The notes: generated from the letters alone by a model not told the origin. Positions 26,222 to 34,529 are shown, counted from the first letter of the stretch. The stretch: DNA of 64,000 bases from Streptomyces shenzhenensis (GCF_003688995.1 NZ_PENI01000022.1:1-64000); one strand, 5' to 3'. Numbers and translations: made by a program.

Positions 26222-26968
26222 CTACGGCACGACGACCGTCAGCGATGTGTTGGTGAGTCGGAAGCCGAGCCCCTCATAGACACGGCGCGCGGGATTCGCG
26301 TCGCTCACGGCAAGGGCGACTTCGGTCAGCCCGTCCGCCGCGGCCGCGCCGAGTACCCGCCGAAGCAGTTCGGCGCCCAGGCCCGCGTACCGTGCCCCGG
26401 GTTGACGGAACACGTCCGCGATCCATGGCAGGCCATCGCGGTCGGTGACGATCGCCCCGGCGACGACGCGGTCCGTATCGTCCACCACCAAGGCACTGCA
26501 CCGAAGGACCGGGCCGAGGACGGAGCCCGCCAGCAGAGGTGCCAGACGTTCGTTCAACGCCCTTTCGTCGCTGCCCTGGTAGTGGTCAGGGTGGCCGACA
26601 GGGAAGGCGGCGCGCCACGCCGGGAAAATTGCCTCGCCAGCGCGGTCGCAGGGAGCCGTGCGAAGCCCGTTTCCGAGGTCACGTGAGGACCAGTCGGCCG
26701 GCGGCGGAGACGCGATCAGGTCCCTCCGCATCTCATGAGCGTGTCGCATCACCCGGGCACCACGGCGCAGCAGCTCCGCACCGAGCTCCACGGATCCCGA
26801 CACCGCCCATCCGGACATGCCGGAGACGATGGTGTCCACCGGGTCGGGTCCGACCACTTCGGCCAGGTCAGCCCACGGGTGCCCCTCGCGCACACCGCGC
26901 AGATAGCTCAGGACCGGCACACCATGCGCATTCGTCAGAATCTGGCGCTGCTCGTCGTTCTCAGTCAC
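26222..26968 (-). CDS. GNAT family N-acetyltransferase
   Basis: The 248-residue protein has a C-terminal GNAT fold (about 110-248). It contains the beta4 segment IADVFRQPGARYAGLGAELLRRVLG, whose R/QxxGxG/A acetyl-CoA loop is present as ARYAGLG. The final strand and helix VSDANPARRVYEGLGFR are typical of the family. The N-terminal 100 residues are less conserved (RGVREGHPWADLAEVVGPDPVDTI) and may help substrate recognition. The acceptor substrate is unknown. It is divergent from the RHH operon across a repeat-rich region. Confidence 0.82.
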   Translation of the reverse strand: MTENDEQRQILTNAHGVPVLSYLRGVREGHPWADLAEVVGPDPVDTIVSGMSGWAVSGSVELGAELLRRGARVMRHAHEMRRDLIASPPPADWSSRDLGNGLRTAPCDRAGEAIFPAWRAAFPVGHPDHYQGSDERALNERLAPLLAGSVLGPVLRCSALVVDDTDRVVAGAIVTDRDGLPWIADVFRQPGARYAGLGAELLRRVLGAAAADGLTEVALAVSDANPARRVYEGLGFRLTNTSLTVVVP

Positions 26969-27085
26969 TCGTCGTCCTCAATAGATCACCTGTGATCAGC
27001 GCTGACATCCTGCGGCCCCACACTCGGCACGGCAACAGAATTACGATCCGAACCGGTCACCGGGTCGCCTTCTTGTGCCGTCGCG

Positions 27086-27145
27086 TGGTGTCACATGGTG
27101 CCGAGTGGTGCCACTTGGTGCCATCTGGTGCCGTCGGGTGCCGCT
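27086..27145 (+). repeat. six tandem 10-bp repeats TGGTGCCnnn
   Basis: Units begin at 27086, 27096, 27106, 27116, 27126 and 27136. The conserved part is TGGTGCC, with TGGTGTC in the first unit and GGGTGCC in the last; the last three bases vary. A period of about one helical turn puts all cores on one DNA face, as expected for a cooperatively bound operator array. Confidence 0.8.
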
Positions 27146-27241
27146 TCATCCTTCAAAGGGCGCATGAGCACGCGTGGCGGCTCAGCCGACCAGGCCGCAC
27201 CCTTTGCGTTTCCGCAGCTCAGAAGGTCAGCTCGAACGCGA

Positions 27242-27269
27242 GGCGCCATATAGGCTTGCGTATGGCGCC
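27242..27269. promoter_or_regulatory. inverted repeat GGCGCCATA-n10-TATGGCGCC upstream of the RHH gene
   Basis: These are perfect 9-bp arms. GCCAT also recurs in direct orientation at 27245, 27267, 27278 and 27289, spaced by 11 or 22 bases and reaching the start codon. It resembles the upstream 10-bp array core (TGG-YG-CC) and is a probable autoregulatory operator. Confidence 0.6.
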
Positions 27270-27291
27270 ATTGTGATGCCATGATGACGCC

Positions 27292-27810
27292 ATGGACCTC
27301 ACCCCGTATGTCGACGCCCTCCGCCGCGAACTCGCGGTGGCCGCCGAAGCCGGTGGCGACGAAGCCCGCGAGCTCGCCGAGAGGCTCACCGCTCCCCTGG
27401 AGTCGGCGACCCGGCTGACCATGCTCAACGTGCTCTCCGCCGCGATGGACGAGATCACCCGTGACCTCGCCCCCGGCTCGGTCGACGTACGGCTGCGCGG
27501 GCTCGACCCCGACTTCGTGGTGACACCGCCGCCCACCGACGGCGGCGCCCCCGCACAGCCGGCCGCGCCCGTCGAACCGTTCAGGACCCCGGCCCCGGCC
27601 GACGGCGACGAGGGCGGCACCGCCCGCGTCAATCTGCGGCTGCCGGCCCACCTCAAGGCCCGCGCCGAGGAGGCCGCGACCCGCGAGGGCCTGTCGGTCA
27701 ACGCCTGGCTGGTGCGCGCCGTGTCGGCCGCGGTCGACGGCGGCACCCGGCCGCGTACGACCGAGAAGACCCAGACCGTCGGACAGAGCTTCACGGGCTG
27801 GGTGCGCTGA
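27292..27810 (+). CDS. ribbon-helix-helix (HicB/Arc-like) DNA-binding protein
   Basis: The 172-residue protein has an N-terminal helical domain (1-65), a proline/alanine-rich linker (80-105) and a C-terminal RHH domain (about 108-150). The last reads TARVNLRLPAHLKARAEEAA, then TREGLSVNAWLVRAVSAAV. The beta-strand RVNLRLP followed by two helices fits Arc/MetJ/HicB-type repressors. There is no HicA toxin gene nearby. It is the first gene of an operon with DUF4097 and an ABC exporter and is likely to repress it through the phased repeats upstream. Confidence 0.75.
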   Translation: MDLTPYVDALRRELAVAAEAGGDEARELAERLTAPLESATRLTMLNVLSAAMDEITRDLAPGSVDVRLRGLDPDFVVTPPPTDGGAPAQPAAPVEPFRTPAPADGDEGGTARVNLRLPAHLKARAEEAATREGLSVNAWLVRAVSAAVDGGTRPRTTEKTQTVGQSFTGWVR

Positions 27811-27891
27811 CCGCACCCCACCCGCACCACTTCACTCACACCACGTCCCACCAGCGGGGACGTCCTGAAGACCCAGGAGGACGGGACAGCC

Positions 27892-28734
27892 ATGCCTTCT
27901 TTCGACACTCCCGAACCGATTTCGGTGACCGCCCACGTGTCCGCCGGTTCCATCCGGTTCACCGCGGGCGACCGCCGCGACACCGTCGTCGCGGTGCAAC
28001 CCCGCGACCCGAAGAAGGACCAGGACGTACGGACGGCCGACCAGACCGAGGTCACCTACGCGAGCGGCGCGCTGACCGTCAGGACGCCCAAGCCCAATCT
28101 GTTCGGCCGCACCGGCACCGTCGACGTGACGGTCGAACTCCCCACGGGCTCGCGCGTCGACATGACCGGCTCCTGGGCCCAGGTGCTCGGCGAGGGCCGG
28201 CTCGGCGAGGTCCGCGTGAAGACCTCGTCCGGCGACGTCCGCCTCGACACGACCGGCCCGCTGACGCTGACCGCCTCCCACGGCTCGATCACCGTGGAAC
28301 GGATCGAGGGGGCGGCCGAGATCACCACCAGCTCCGGCAGCCTGCGCGTCGGCCTCGTCGACGGCCCCGCCGTCCTGAAGAACTCGCACGGCACCACGAC
28401 CGTCGGCGCCGCGACCGGCGAGCTGCGGGTGAGCGGCGCCAACGGCGACATCGACATCGCGCGCGCCGAGGACTCGGTGACCGCCACCACCGCCCACGGC
28501 ACCCTGCGCGCGGGTGAAGTGGCCCGTGGGACCGTCCAGTTGGAGACCTCCTACGGCGCCATCGAGATCGGCATCCGCGCAGGCACGGCCGCCTGGCTCG
28601 ACGTCGGCTCGGGCTCCGGCCAGGTGCGCAACACGCTCACCGCGTCCGGGACCCCGGAGGAGACCGAGGACACCGTCAAGGTCCGCGCCCGCACCCGGCA
28701 CGGCAACATCGACGTCCGCCGCGCCAAGGCCTGA
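27892..28734 (+). CDS. DUF4097 family beta-strand repeat protein
   Basis: The 280-residue protein is made almost wholly of short beta-strand repeats, for example LGEVRVKTSSGDVRLDTTGP, GPLTLTASHGSITVERIEGA and TATTAHGTLRAGEV. This is the right-handed beta-helix pattern of DUF4097/adhesin-like proteins. There is no signal peptide, so it is probably cytoplasmic or membrane-peripheral. Its position between an RHH regulator and a DrrAB-type exporter is a recurring Streptomyces arrangement. The function is unknown. AGGAGG precedes ATG 27892. Confidence 0.82.
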   Translation: MPSFDTPEPISVTAHVSAGSIRFTAGDRRDTVVAVQPRDPKKDQDVRTADQTEVTYASGALTVRTPKPNLFGRTGTVDVTVELPTGSRVDMTGSWAQVLGEGRLGEVRVKTSSGDVRLDTTGPLTLTASHGSITVERIEGAAEITTSSGSLRVGLVDGPAVLKNSHGTTTVGAATGELRVSGANGDIDIARAEDSVTATTAHGTLRAGEVARGTVQLETSYGAIEIGIRAGTAAWLDVGSGSGQVRNTLTASGTPEETEDTVKVRARTRHGNIDVRRAKA

Positions 28735-28794
28735 GTGTCACATCCTCAACCGGCCCCCATCCCCACCCACTTCAGCCTTCGAACGGAGGGCTCC

Positions 28795-29820
28795 ATGCCT
28801 TCATCTGTCATGCCCACGCCCATGCGAGGCGACGGTCACCCCTCGCCGGCCGCCATCTCCGCCGTCGGTCTGCGCAAGTCGTACGGCGACAAGACCGTCC
28901 TCGACGGCATCGATCTGCGTATCCCGGCCGGGTCCGTGTTCGCGCTGCTCGGACCCAACGGCGCAGGCAAGACCACCGCCGTGCAGATCCTGTCCACGCT
29001 CAGCACCGCCGACGGCGGGCAGGCCCAGGTCGCGGGCCACGACATCGCCACGTCACCGGGCGGGGTGCGCGCCGCGATCGGCGTCACCGGACAGTTCTCC
29101 GCCGTCGACGGGCTGATCACCGGCGAGGAGAACATGCTCCTCATGGCGGACCTGCACCATCTCTCCAAGCGCTCGGGACGGCGGGTCACCGCCGAACTGC
29201 TGGAGCGGTTCGACCTCGTCGACGCCGCGAGGAAGCCCGCCCAGAGCTACTCCGGCGGCATGAAGCGCCGCCTCGACATCGCCATGACCCTCGTCGGCAA
29301 CCCACGGATCATCTTCCTCGACGAGCCCACCACCGGCCTCGACCCGCGCTCCCGGCACACCATGTGGCAGATCATCCGCGAGCTCGTCTCCGACGGCGTC
29401 ACCGTCTTCCTCACCACCCAGTACCTGGACGAGGCCGACGAACTCGCCGACCGCATCGCCGTCCTCAACGACGGCAGGATCGCCGCCGAGGGCACCGCCG
29501 AGGAGCTGAAGCGGCTCATCCCCGGCGGACACATCCGGCTCCGCTTCACCGACCCGTCCGCGTACCGGAGCGCCGCCGTCGCGCTGCGCGAGACCACCCG
29601 GGACGACGAGGCGCTGGCACTGCGGATCCCCAGCGACGGCAGCCAGCGCGAGCTGCGCTCCCTCCTCGACCGGCTGGACTCCGCCGGCGTCGAGGCGGAC
29701 GAGCTGACCGTGCACACCTCGGACCTCGACGACGTGTTCTTCGCCCTGACCGCCTCCACCGTGCCGAGCCGGCCCGCCCAGTCCACCCAGCCCACCCAGT
29801 CCAAGGAAGATGTCCGATGA
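28795..29820 (+). CDS. DrrA-like ABC exporter ATP-binding protein
   Basis: The 341-residue ATPase starts at ATG 28795 after GGAGGG. It has Walker A GPNGAGKTT, signature YSGGMKRRLDIAM, Walker B IIFLDEPTTGLD and switch region VFLTTQYLDEADELAD, in which glutamine replaces the switch histidine as in DrrA. The C-terminal extension (about 240-330, ending ELTVHTSDLDDVFFALT) is the DrrA-type regulatory domain. Daunorubicin-resistance-type ABC2 exporters carry drugs or lipids. The substrate here is unknown. The stop overlaps the permease start by 4 bases. Confidence 0.92.
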   Translation: MPSSVMPTPMRGDGHPSPAAISAVGLRKSYGDKTVLDGIDLRIPAGSVFALLGPNGAGKTTAVQILSTLSTADGGQAQVAGHDIATSPGGVRAAIGVTGQFSAVDGLITGEENMLLMADLHHLSKRSGRRVTAELLERFDLVDAARKPAQSYSGGMKRRLDIAMTLVGNPRIIFLDEPTTGLDPRSRHTMWQIIRELVSDGVTVFLTTQYLDEADELADRIAVLNDGRIAAEGTAEELKRLIPGGHIRLRFTDPSAYRSAAVALRETTRDDEALALRIPSDGSQRELRSLLDRLDSAGVEADELTVHTSDLDDVFFALTASTVPSRPAQSTQPTQSKEDVR

Positions 29821-30608
29821 GCTCCCTCTCCCTCGCCGTGCGCGACTCGTCCACGATGCTGCGCCGCAACCTGCTGCACGCGCGGCGCTACCCGTCCATG
29901 ACGCTGAATCTGCTGCTCACGCCGGTCATGCTGCTCCTGCTCTTCGTCTACATCTTCGGCGATGTGATGAGCGCCGGCATCGGGCACGGCGGGGCGGACC
30001 GGTCCGACTACCTCGCGTATCTCGTCCCGGGCATCCTGATGCTGACCATCGGCGGCACCACGATCGGCAGCGCGGTGTCCGTCGCCACGGACATGACCGA
30101 GGGCATCGTCGCCCGCTTCCGCACGATGGCGATCCACCGCGGTGCCGTGCTCATCGGACATGTCGTCGGCAGTGTGCTGCAGTGTGTGATGAGCGTGGTC
30201 CTCGTCGGGGCCGTCGCCGTGGCGATCGGGTTCCGGGCCACGGACGCCACCGCCCTGGAGTGGCTCCTGGCCGTCGGGCTGCTGGTGCTCGTCTCCCTTG
30301 CGCTCACCTGGATCGCGGTCGGGATGGGCCTGTCCAGCCCGAACGCCGAGGCGGCCAGCAACAACGCCCTGCCGCTGATGGTCCTGCCGCTCCTCTCCAG
30401 CGCCTTCGTACCGGTCGACGCGATGCCGGGCTGGTTCCAGCCGATCGCCGAGTACCAGCCGTTCACCCCGGCCATCGAGACCCTGCGGGGGCTGCTGCTC
30501 GGCACCGAGATCGGCCACAACGGGTGGCTGGCCGTGGCCTGGTGCGTGGGACTGGCCGCGCTCGGCTACGTCTGGTCCAGGTCGCTGTTCGACCGCGACC
30601 CGAGGTAG
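29817..30608 (+). CDS. DrrB-like ABC-2 type permease
   Basis: The 263-residue protein has six predicted membrane helices, beginning MSSLSLAVRDSSTMLRRNLL before helix 1. The ABC-2 signature near the C-terminus reads NALPLMVLPLLSSAFVPVDAMP and PFTPAIETLRGLLLG. ATG 29817 overlaps the ATPase stop and follows AAGGA. It forms a DrrAB-type exporter with the preceding gene. It is the last gene of the operon, which ends at an exceptionally stable hairpin. Confidence 0.92.
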   Translation: MSSLSLAVRDSSTMLRRNLLHARRYPSMTLNLLLTPVMLLLLFVYIFGDVMSAGIGHGGADRSDYLAYLVPGILMLTIGGTTIGSAVSVATDMTEGIVARFRTMAIHRGAVLIGHVVGSVLQCVMSVVLVGAVAVAIGFRATDATALEWLLAVGLLVLVSLALTWIAVGMGLSSPNAEAASNNALPLMVLPLLSSAFVPVDAMPGWFQPIAEYQPFTPAIETLRGLLLGTEIGHNGWLAVAWCVGLAALGYVWSRSLFDRDPR

Positions 30609-30632
30609 GGACCGGCAGTTCGCCCCGCACCA

Positions 30633-30671
30633 GGGCGGCGTACCCCGACACCGCGTCGGCGTACGCCGCCC
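30633..30671 (+). terminator. strong hairpin terminator after the DrrAB-like operon
   Basis: An 11-bp outer stem (GGGCGGCGTAC and complement), one C-C mismatch, a 5-bp inner stem (CCGAC/GTCGG) and a 5-nt loop form the structure. It begins 25 bases after the permease stop. Confidence 0.75.
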
Positions 30672-30748
30672 CGTCGGCGTTCTCCGCCGCGGACACTCCG
30701 GCCGTCCAGGGGCTGGTAGTTGTGCGGGCCGCCGGGTAAGTGGGGGAA

Positions 30749-31321
30749 ATGGACGAGAACACATGGCAGACGTTCGCCAAGGACGCGCCCGGGCTGCCTG
30801 CCGAGGTCCGCAAGGAGAGCCGCGAGAAGGGCGTCTGGTCACGCATGCACCGAAAGGTGCGAGATGTCGATATCTGGGTGGTGGCCGTGCGAGGCTATTC
30901 GCTGAGTGCGGGCGGGGGAACGACCCCGGTCGCCCACGTCGGCGTCCACTTGCGGCCCACCCATGTCACCCCGGGCCTGCCGAACATCTGCCTACGGCCC
31001 CGCACGCCTCTCGGCAACTTCCTCAAAGGCCACGGTGTCCGCTGGGGGTTCGGGCCCGGCACGGGCGACGCGAGGTTCGACCGCACCTACCGGATCTACA
31101 GCTGGCATTCCGCGCAGGCCCTGCCGCTCCTGACGGAACGGGTTCTCGCCGACACCCTCGAACACGCCGACAACGGGTGGTGGCTGCGCCGGGGCACCCT
31201 GAGCGTCTACCCACATCGCTCCCGCGACAAGGCGTCCATCAGCAAGGACAGATACAACGCTTTCATCCGGCTGGCCAAGAACCTCACCGGAGCACCGGAT
31301 TCGCCACCGCAGGCGGAGTGA
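30749..31321 (+). CDS. hypothetical protein, possibly DUF3137-like
   Basis: The roughly 190-residue protein has no signal peptide or membrane helix. I take ATG 30749 (after GGGGGAA), with GTG 30740 as alternative. The middle reads DARFDRTYRIYSWHSAQALP followed by LLTERVLADTLEHADNGWWL and a strand-like LRRGTLSVY. That resembles the membrane-protein-associated DUF3137 pattern (an F/Y-D-x-x-F/Y segment then a loop ending in a W-rich strand). I do not recognise a function. Codon bias is normal for the window. It precedes a sigma-factor pseudogene on the other strand. Confidence 0.55.
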   Translation: MDENTWQTFAKDAPGLPAEVRKESREKGVWSRMHRKVRDVDIWVVAVRGYSLSAGGGTTPVAHVGVHLRPTHVTPGLPNICLRPRTPLGNFLKGHGVRWGFGPGTGDARFDRTYRIYSWHSAQALPLLTERVLADTLEHADNGWWLRRGTLSVYPHRSRDKASISKDRYNAFIRLAKNLTGAPDSPPQAE

Positions 31322-31329
31322 CCCCCGCC

Positions 31330-31765
31330 ACGGCCGCAGCTTGTCGGGGCGCAGAAGGGCGACCATGCCGACCGCGCCGGAGCCTGCGCGCCACAAATAC
31401 GGCGGCGGGCCGAGTAAGCCAGTTGGCGACAGGCCGCCGGGGTACGGCTGACGATCTCGGCCACTTCGGCGAAGGGGTGGCGGAAGACGCCCGATCGGCC
31501 GGTGGGCCATTCCGCGGTACCGGGCAAGGGCTCCGGGATCCATGTGCCCACGTACGTCTCCCGCCGCGCCCGCGCCGAGCGACCAGGTCCAGGCAGCTCC
31601 GACCGGCGGCCTTCGTCAGCCGGCCGCCGGGAGATTCGCTGCCTTCCCGCTGTTCCGGAGGCATGGAACACCAGCGGACGTACGTCTCCTGTACGACGTC
31701 CTCGGCATCGGCCGGCGAGCCGAGGAGCCGGTGGACGACATTGATCAGCTGACGCCGCTCGCCCA
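31330..31765 (-). pseudogene. ECF sigma factor (SigJ/ECF41-like) pseudogene
   Basis: Fragments of one gene are spread over three minus-strand frames. First comes MGERRQLINVVHRLLGSPAD, then AEDVVQETYVRW (sigma region 2). After a frame change comes ARARRETYVGTWIPEPLPG (the SigJ-type YVGPWLPEP motif). After a deletion comes FAEVAEIVSRTPAACRQLAY (sigma region 4 helix-turn-helix), and another frame then reads GAVGMVALLRPDKL (start of the C-terminal SnoaL-like part). Frameshifts and internal deletions make it non-functional. Confidence 0.8.
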
Positions 31766-31805
31766 TCTCCGGCACGGCCCGAAACAACCCATAGCCCTGG
31801 AGATT

Positions 31806-31826
31806 AAACCGGACGGTATGTATCTT
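31806..31826. promoter_or_regulatory. ARE-like gamma-butyrolactone receptor operator upstream of afsA
   Basis: The 21 bases from AAACCGGACGG to TATGTATCTT, read on the other strand, give AAGATACATACCGTCCGGTT. This follows the autoregulatory-element pattern AGATACATACC-nn-CCGGTT recalled from Streptomyces butyrolactone systems. It lies about 60 bases before the AfsA start and fits repression by the ArpA-type protein encoded at 34606. Confidence 0.65.
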
Positions 31827-31887
31827 CGGACTGCCCGAGGGAACCCACCTCTTGACTTCGCACCAGCACTGCTCAGGGGGGAGAGCC

Positions 31888-32889
31888 ATGTCCGCGAGCA
31901 CATACCGCGCCACCCACTCCATACGCAGCGCGCCACTGGCCCGGAGCGAGACGGCGGCACCCATGGGAAACGGATATTCCGGCCACCCGTCGCTGACCAC
32001 CACCGTCCCCAAAGAGTATGTCCACCGTGCGAGCATCGCCGAGGTCATGCTCACCGACTGGAAACGCGACGCCGACGGGCATTTCACCGTGGCCGCCCAA
32101 TGGCCCCGCGGTCACAGCTTCTTCACCGCCGTCCAGGGCTGCCACGATCCACTGATCGCGGCCGAAACGATCCGGCAGGCCGGAATTCTGCTGTGCCACA
32201 CCGAGTTCGGCGTGCCCCTGGACCACCACTTCCTGCTGTCCAAGCTCAGGGTCAGCGTATTACCCGCCCGGCTTCTCATCGGCAGCGCACCGGCCGGCAT
32301 CGACCTCCACATGGTCTTCTCCGACACCAGGCAGCACCGTGGCCGCCTCACATCCGGCCGGCTGGAAACCGTTCTCCGCCGCGACGGCCGCGCGGTGGCC
32401 ACCGGAAGCGCCGCCTTCACCTGCGCCTCCCCCGCCGTCTACCAGCGCCTGCGCGGCCGGCGCCGCGACCTCGACTGCCGCCCCCTGCCGCTCACGACTC
32501 CGCTGCCCCCGCACCTCGTGGGCAGGCTGCTCCCGATGGACGTCGTCCTGTCCCCCACCGACGAAGCCCACCGCTTCCAGCTGCGGCTGGACATCCGTCA
32601 CCCCGTCCTCTTCGACCACCCCGTCGACCACGCGCCGGGCATGGCCCTCATCGAAGCCGCCAGACAGGCGACGACCGCCACGTTGGGCCGGGTCTCGCTG
32701 CCGCTGAGCATCGAGACCGACTTCCTGCGCTACGTGGAGCTGGACGCACCCTGTTTCCTCGTGGCACAGCGTGTTCCGGGCGGGGAGTCGGACGGGCACG
32801 AGTCGATACGCGTGACCGGATACCAAGGACAGGAGACGGTCTACAGCTCGACCGTGACCGTGCCCACGCCCACCGGTCGGCCCTCCTGA
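31888..32889 (+). CDS. AfsA/ScbA family gamma-butyrolactone biosynthesis protein
   Basis: The 333-residue protein starts at ATG 31888 after a GGGGGGAGAG ribosome site. It contains two AfsA hot-dog repeats. The first has VPKEYVHRASIAEVMLTDW and RGHSFFTAVQGCHDPLIAAE; the second has VDHAPGMALIEAARQATTA and the segment LSIETDFLRYVELDAP. AfsA proteins join a beta-keto acyl group to dihydroxyacetone phosphate in the first step of A-factor-type signal synthesis. An ARE-like site upstream and a cognate receptor downstream complete a standard butyrolactone locus. Confidence 0.93.
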   Translation: MSASTYRATHSIRSAPLARSETAAPMGNGYSGHPSLTTTVPKEYVHRASIAEVMLTDWKRDADGHFTVAAQWPRGHSFFTAVQGCHDPLIAAETIRQAGILLCHTEFGVPLDHHFLLSKLRVSVLPARLLIGSAPAGIDLHMVFSDTRQHRGRLTSGRLETVLRRDGRAVATGSAAFTCASPAVYQRLRGRRRDLDCRPLPLTTPLPPHLVGRLLPMDVVLSPTDEAHRFQLRLDIRHPVLFDHPVDHAPGMALIEAARQATTATLGRVSLPLSIETDFLRYVELDAPCFLVAQRVPGGESDGHESIRVTGYQGQETVYSSTVTVPTPTGRPS

Positions 32890-32985
32890 GCCTACGACCA
32901 CCGGGCCGACGGACACCCGGCCCGGCGATGGGCCTGCTCACCGCGGCCGTGCCGACGCCACGACCGCCCGAGAGGGGTGTGACAC

Positions 32986-33750
32986 ATGGGTGAACTCACC
33001 GGCAGAACGGCGCTCGTGACCGGCGCCGGCCGCGGCATAGGCAGAGCGGTCGCCCGCGGACTGGCCCGCGACGGGGCCCTCGTCGCGGTCCACTACCACC
33101 GTAACGAGACCGCCGCCCGCGAGACGCTGGAACTGATCGCCGAGGACGGCGGGCAGGCCTTCGGCGTCCGATCCGAGCTGGGGGTACCGGGCGACGCCGA
33201 GGCCCTGTACGCCCGCCTGGAGGACACGCTGGCCGACCGGGGAGCCGGTCCCGACCTCGACATTCTCGTCAACAACGCCGGCGTCAGCGGTCCCGGCCGC
33301 GTCCAGGACGTGACACCCGAACTCTTCGACCGGCTCTTCGCCGTGAACACCCGCTCCCCTTTCTTCCTCGTCCAACGAGGCCTGAAGAACCTCCGCGACG
33401 GCGGCCGGATCATCAACATCTCCTCGGCCGTCACCCGCATCGCCTACCCCGAATCCGTCGCCTACGCCATGGCCAAAGGCGCCCTGAACACCTTCACCCT
33501 CGCGCTGGCCAAAGAACTCGGACCACGTCGCATCACCGTCAACGCAGTCAGCCCCGGATTCATCGAGACCGACATGAACGCAAGGAAACGGACCACTCCC
33601 GAAGCGGCCGCGCAACTCGCCGCGTTGTCCGCCTTCAACCGGATCGGTCATCCGGCCGACATCGCCGACATCGTCGTCTTCCTCGCCTCCGACCGATCCC
33701 GCTGGATCACCGGCCAGTGCATCGACGCCAGCGGCGGCTCCCGCCTCTGA
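32986..33750 (+). CDS. SDR family oxidoreductase of the butyrolactone locus
   Basis: The 254-residue classical SDR has cofactor motif TGAGRGIGRA, NNAG in ILVNNAGVSG, catalytic S in NISSAV and Y-x-x-x-K in YAMAKGAL. It begins at ATG 32986 close to AGAGGGG. Because it lies directly after afsA, it may reduce an intermediate or the 6-keto group of the butyrolactone. This is inference from position, as several ketoreductases of this family serve in such loci. FabG-type lipid or polyketide reduction is the alternative. Confidence 0.85.
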   Translation: MGELTGRTALVTGAGRGIGRAVARGLARDGALVAVHYHRNETAARETLELIAEDGGQAFGVRSELGVPGDAEALYARLEDTLADRGAGPDLDILVNNAGVSGPGRVQDVTPELFDRLFAVNTRSPFFLVQRGLKNLRDGGRIINISSAVTRIAYPESVAYAMAKGALNTFTLALAKELGPRRITVNAVSPGFIETDMNARKRTTPEAAAQLAALSAFNRIGHPADIADIVVFLASDRSRWITGQCIDASGGSRL

Positions 33751-33827
33751 TCACCGCACCTCACGCGAACACCGACACCATCAGATGCCGTCCGGCAGGT
33801 CCGCGCGGCTCGACCTAGGCGGTTGCG

Positions 33828-34529
33828 ATCACTCTGCGGCACATACGTCTCATCGCGGTCAATATCGACGGAGTACTGCTGAACGACACCTTCAGCCCCG
33901 TCATCCACCAGTTCGTGACCGACCTCCGCGGCACCTACACCGCCGAGGACGAACGGGCGCTGCTGTCCCAGCCCCAGCTCCAGGCCGCCGCGGCGCTGGC
34001 CGTCCCCGGGACCACGCCCGAGGAGACCGTCGAGGCGTACTTCCGCCGGCGCAAGGAATACCTCAAGGATCACCCGGTACAGGTACAGGAAGGCTCCCGC
34101 GCACTGCTCGACCGGCTGCGCGCCACCGGAGCGCTCCTGGTGTGCTACGGCGGGCTCGGCCGCCCCCACTTCGACCGTCACCTCGCCTCCTGCGCCGGCT
34201 ACTTCGACGGCCCCGGCTATGTGTGCACCGACCAGTTCCGCCCCGGCATCCGGGAGATCACCGAGGATATCTTCCAACTCGCCTGCCATCAGGCGCTCTT
34301 CATCGACGATGTGGCCCGCGTCGCCGAGGCCGCCCGAGCCCTCGGAGCAGCGTTCATCGGACACCCCACGAGCTACGAGCACAGCTTCCAGCGGCAGCTG
34401 ATGCACGAGACCGGGGTCCGCCACGTCGTCGATTCACTCGACGCCATCGACGAGCGGCTGCTGCGTACGGTCGACACCGAGGCCGTCGACGGCAGCCTGT
34501 GGCCCCGCAGCGATTCTTCAGCCGGCTGA
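33828..34529 (+). CDS. HAD family hydrolase with apparently defective or non-canonical start
   Basis: The frame contains HAD motif I in RLIAVNIDGVLLND, LLVCYGGLGRPHF near motif II, and the acidic motif IV in ALFIDDVARVAEAAR, so the protein fold is complete only if translation begins before 33915. Between the in-frame stop at 33816 and GTG 33915 there is no ATG, GTG or TTG. The best match to an N-terminus is ATC at 33828 (I-T-L-R-H-I-R-L), as if ATG had changed to ATC. CTG 33834 is another option. GTG 33915 would delete the catalytic aspartate. In context it may dephosphorylate a butyrolactone precursor. Confidence 0.7.
   Translation: MTLRHIRLIAVNIDGVLLNDTFSPVIHQFVTDLRGTYTAEDERALLSQPQLQAAAALAVPGTTPEETVEAYFRRRKEYLKDHPVQVQEGSRALLDRLRATGALLVCYGGLGRPHFDRHLASCAGYFDGPGYVCTDQFRPGIREITEDIFQLACHQALFIDDVARVAEAARALGAAFIGHPTSYEHSFQRQLMHETGVRHVVDSLDAIDERLLRTVDTEAVDGSLWPRSDSSAG

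Larger units (their letters stand above)
26969..27291. other. 323-base divergent regulatory region
   Basis: This non-coding region separates the GNAT and RHH genes. The only structure I can support is the 10-bp tandem array at 27086-27145 and the palindrome and 11-bp-spaced GCCAT motifs from 27242 to the RHH start, listed separately. There is no clear ribosome site before ATG 27292. Confidence 0.6.

Noticed and set aside
27292..27810. HicAB-type toxin-antitoxin locus
   Set aside because: The RHH protein is HicB-like only in its C-terminus, and no small HicA/RelE/PIN toxin gene is adjacent. The operon context is an ABC exporter.
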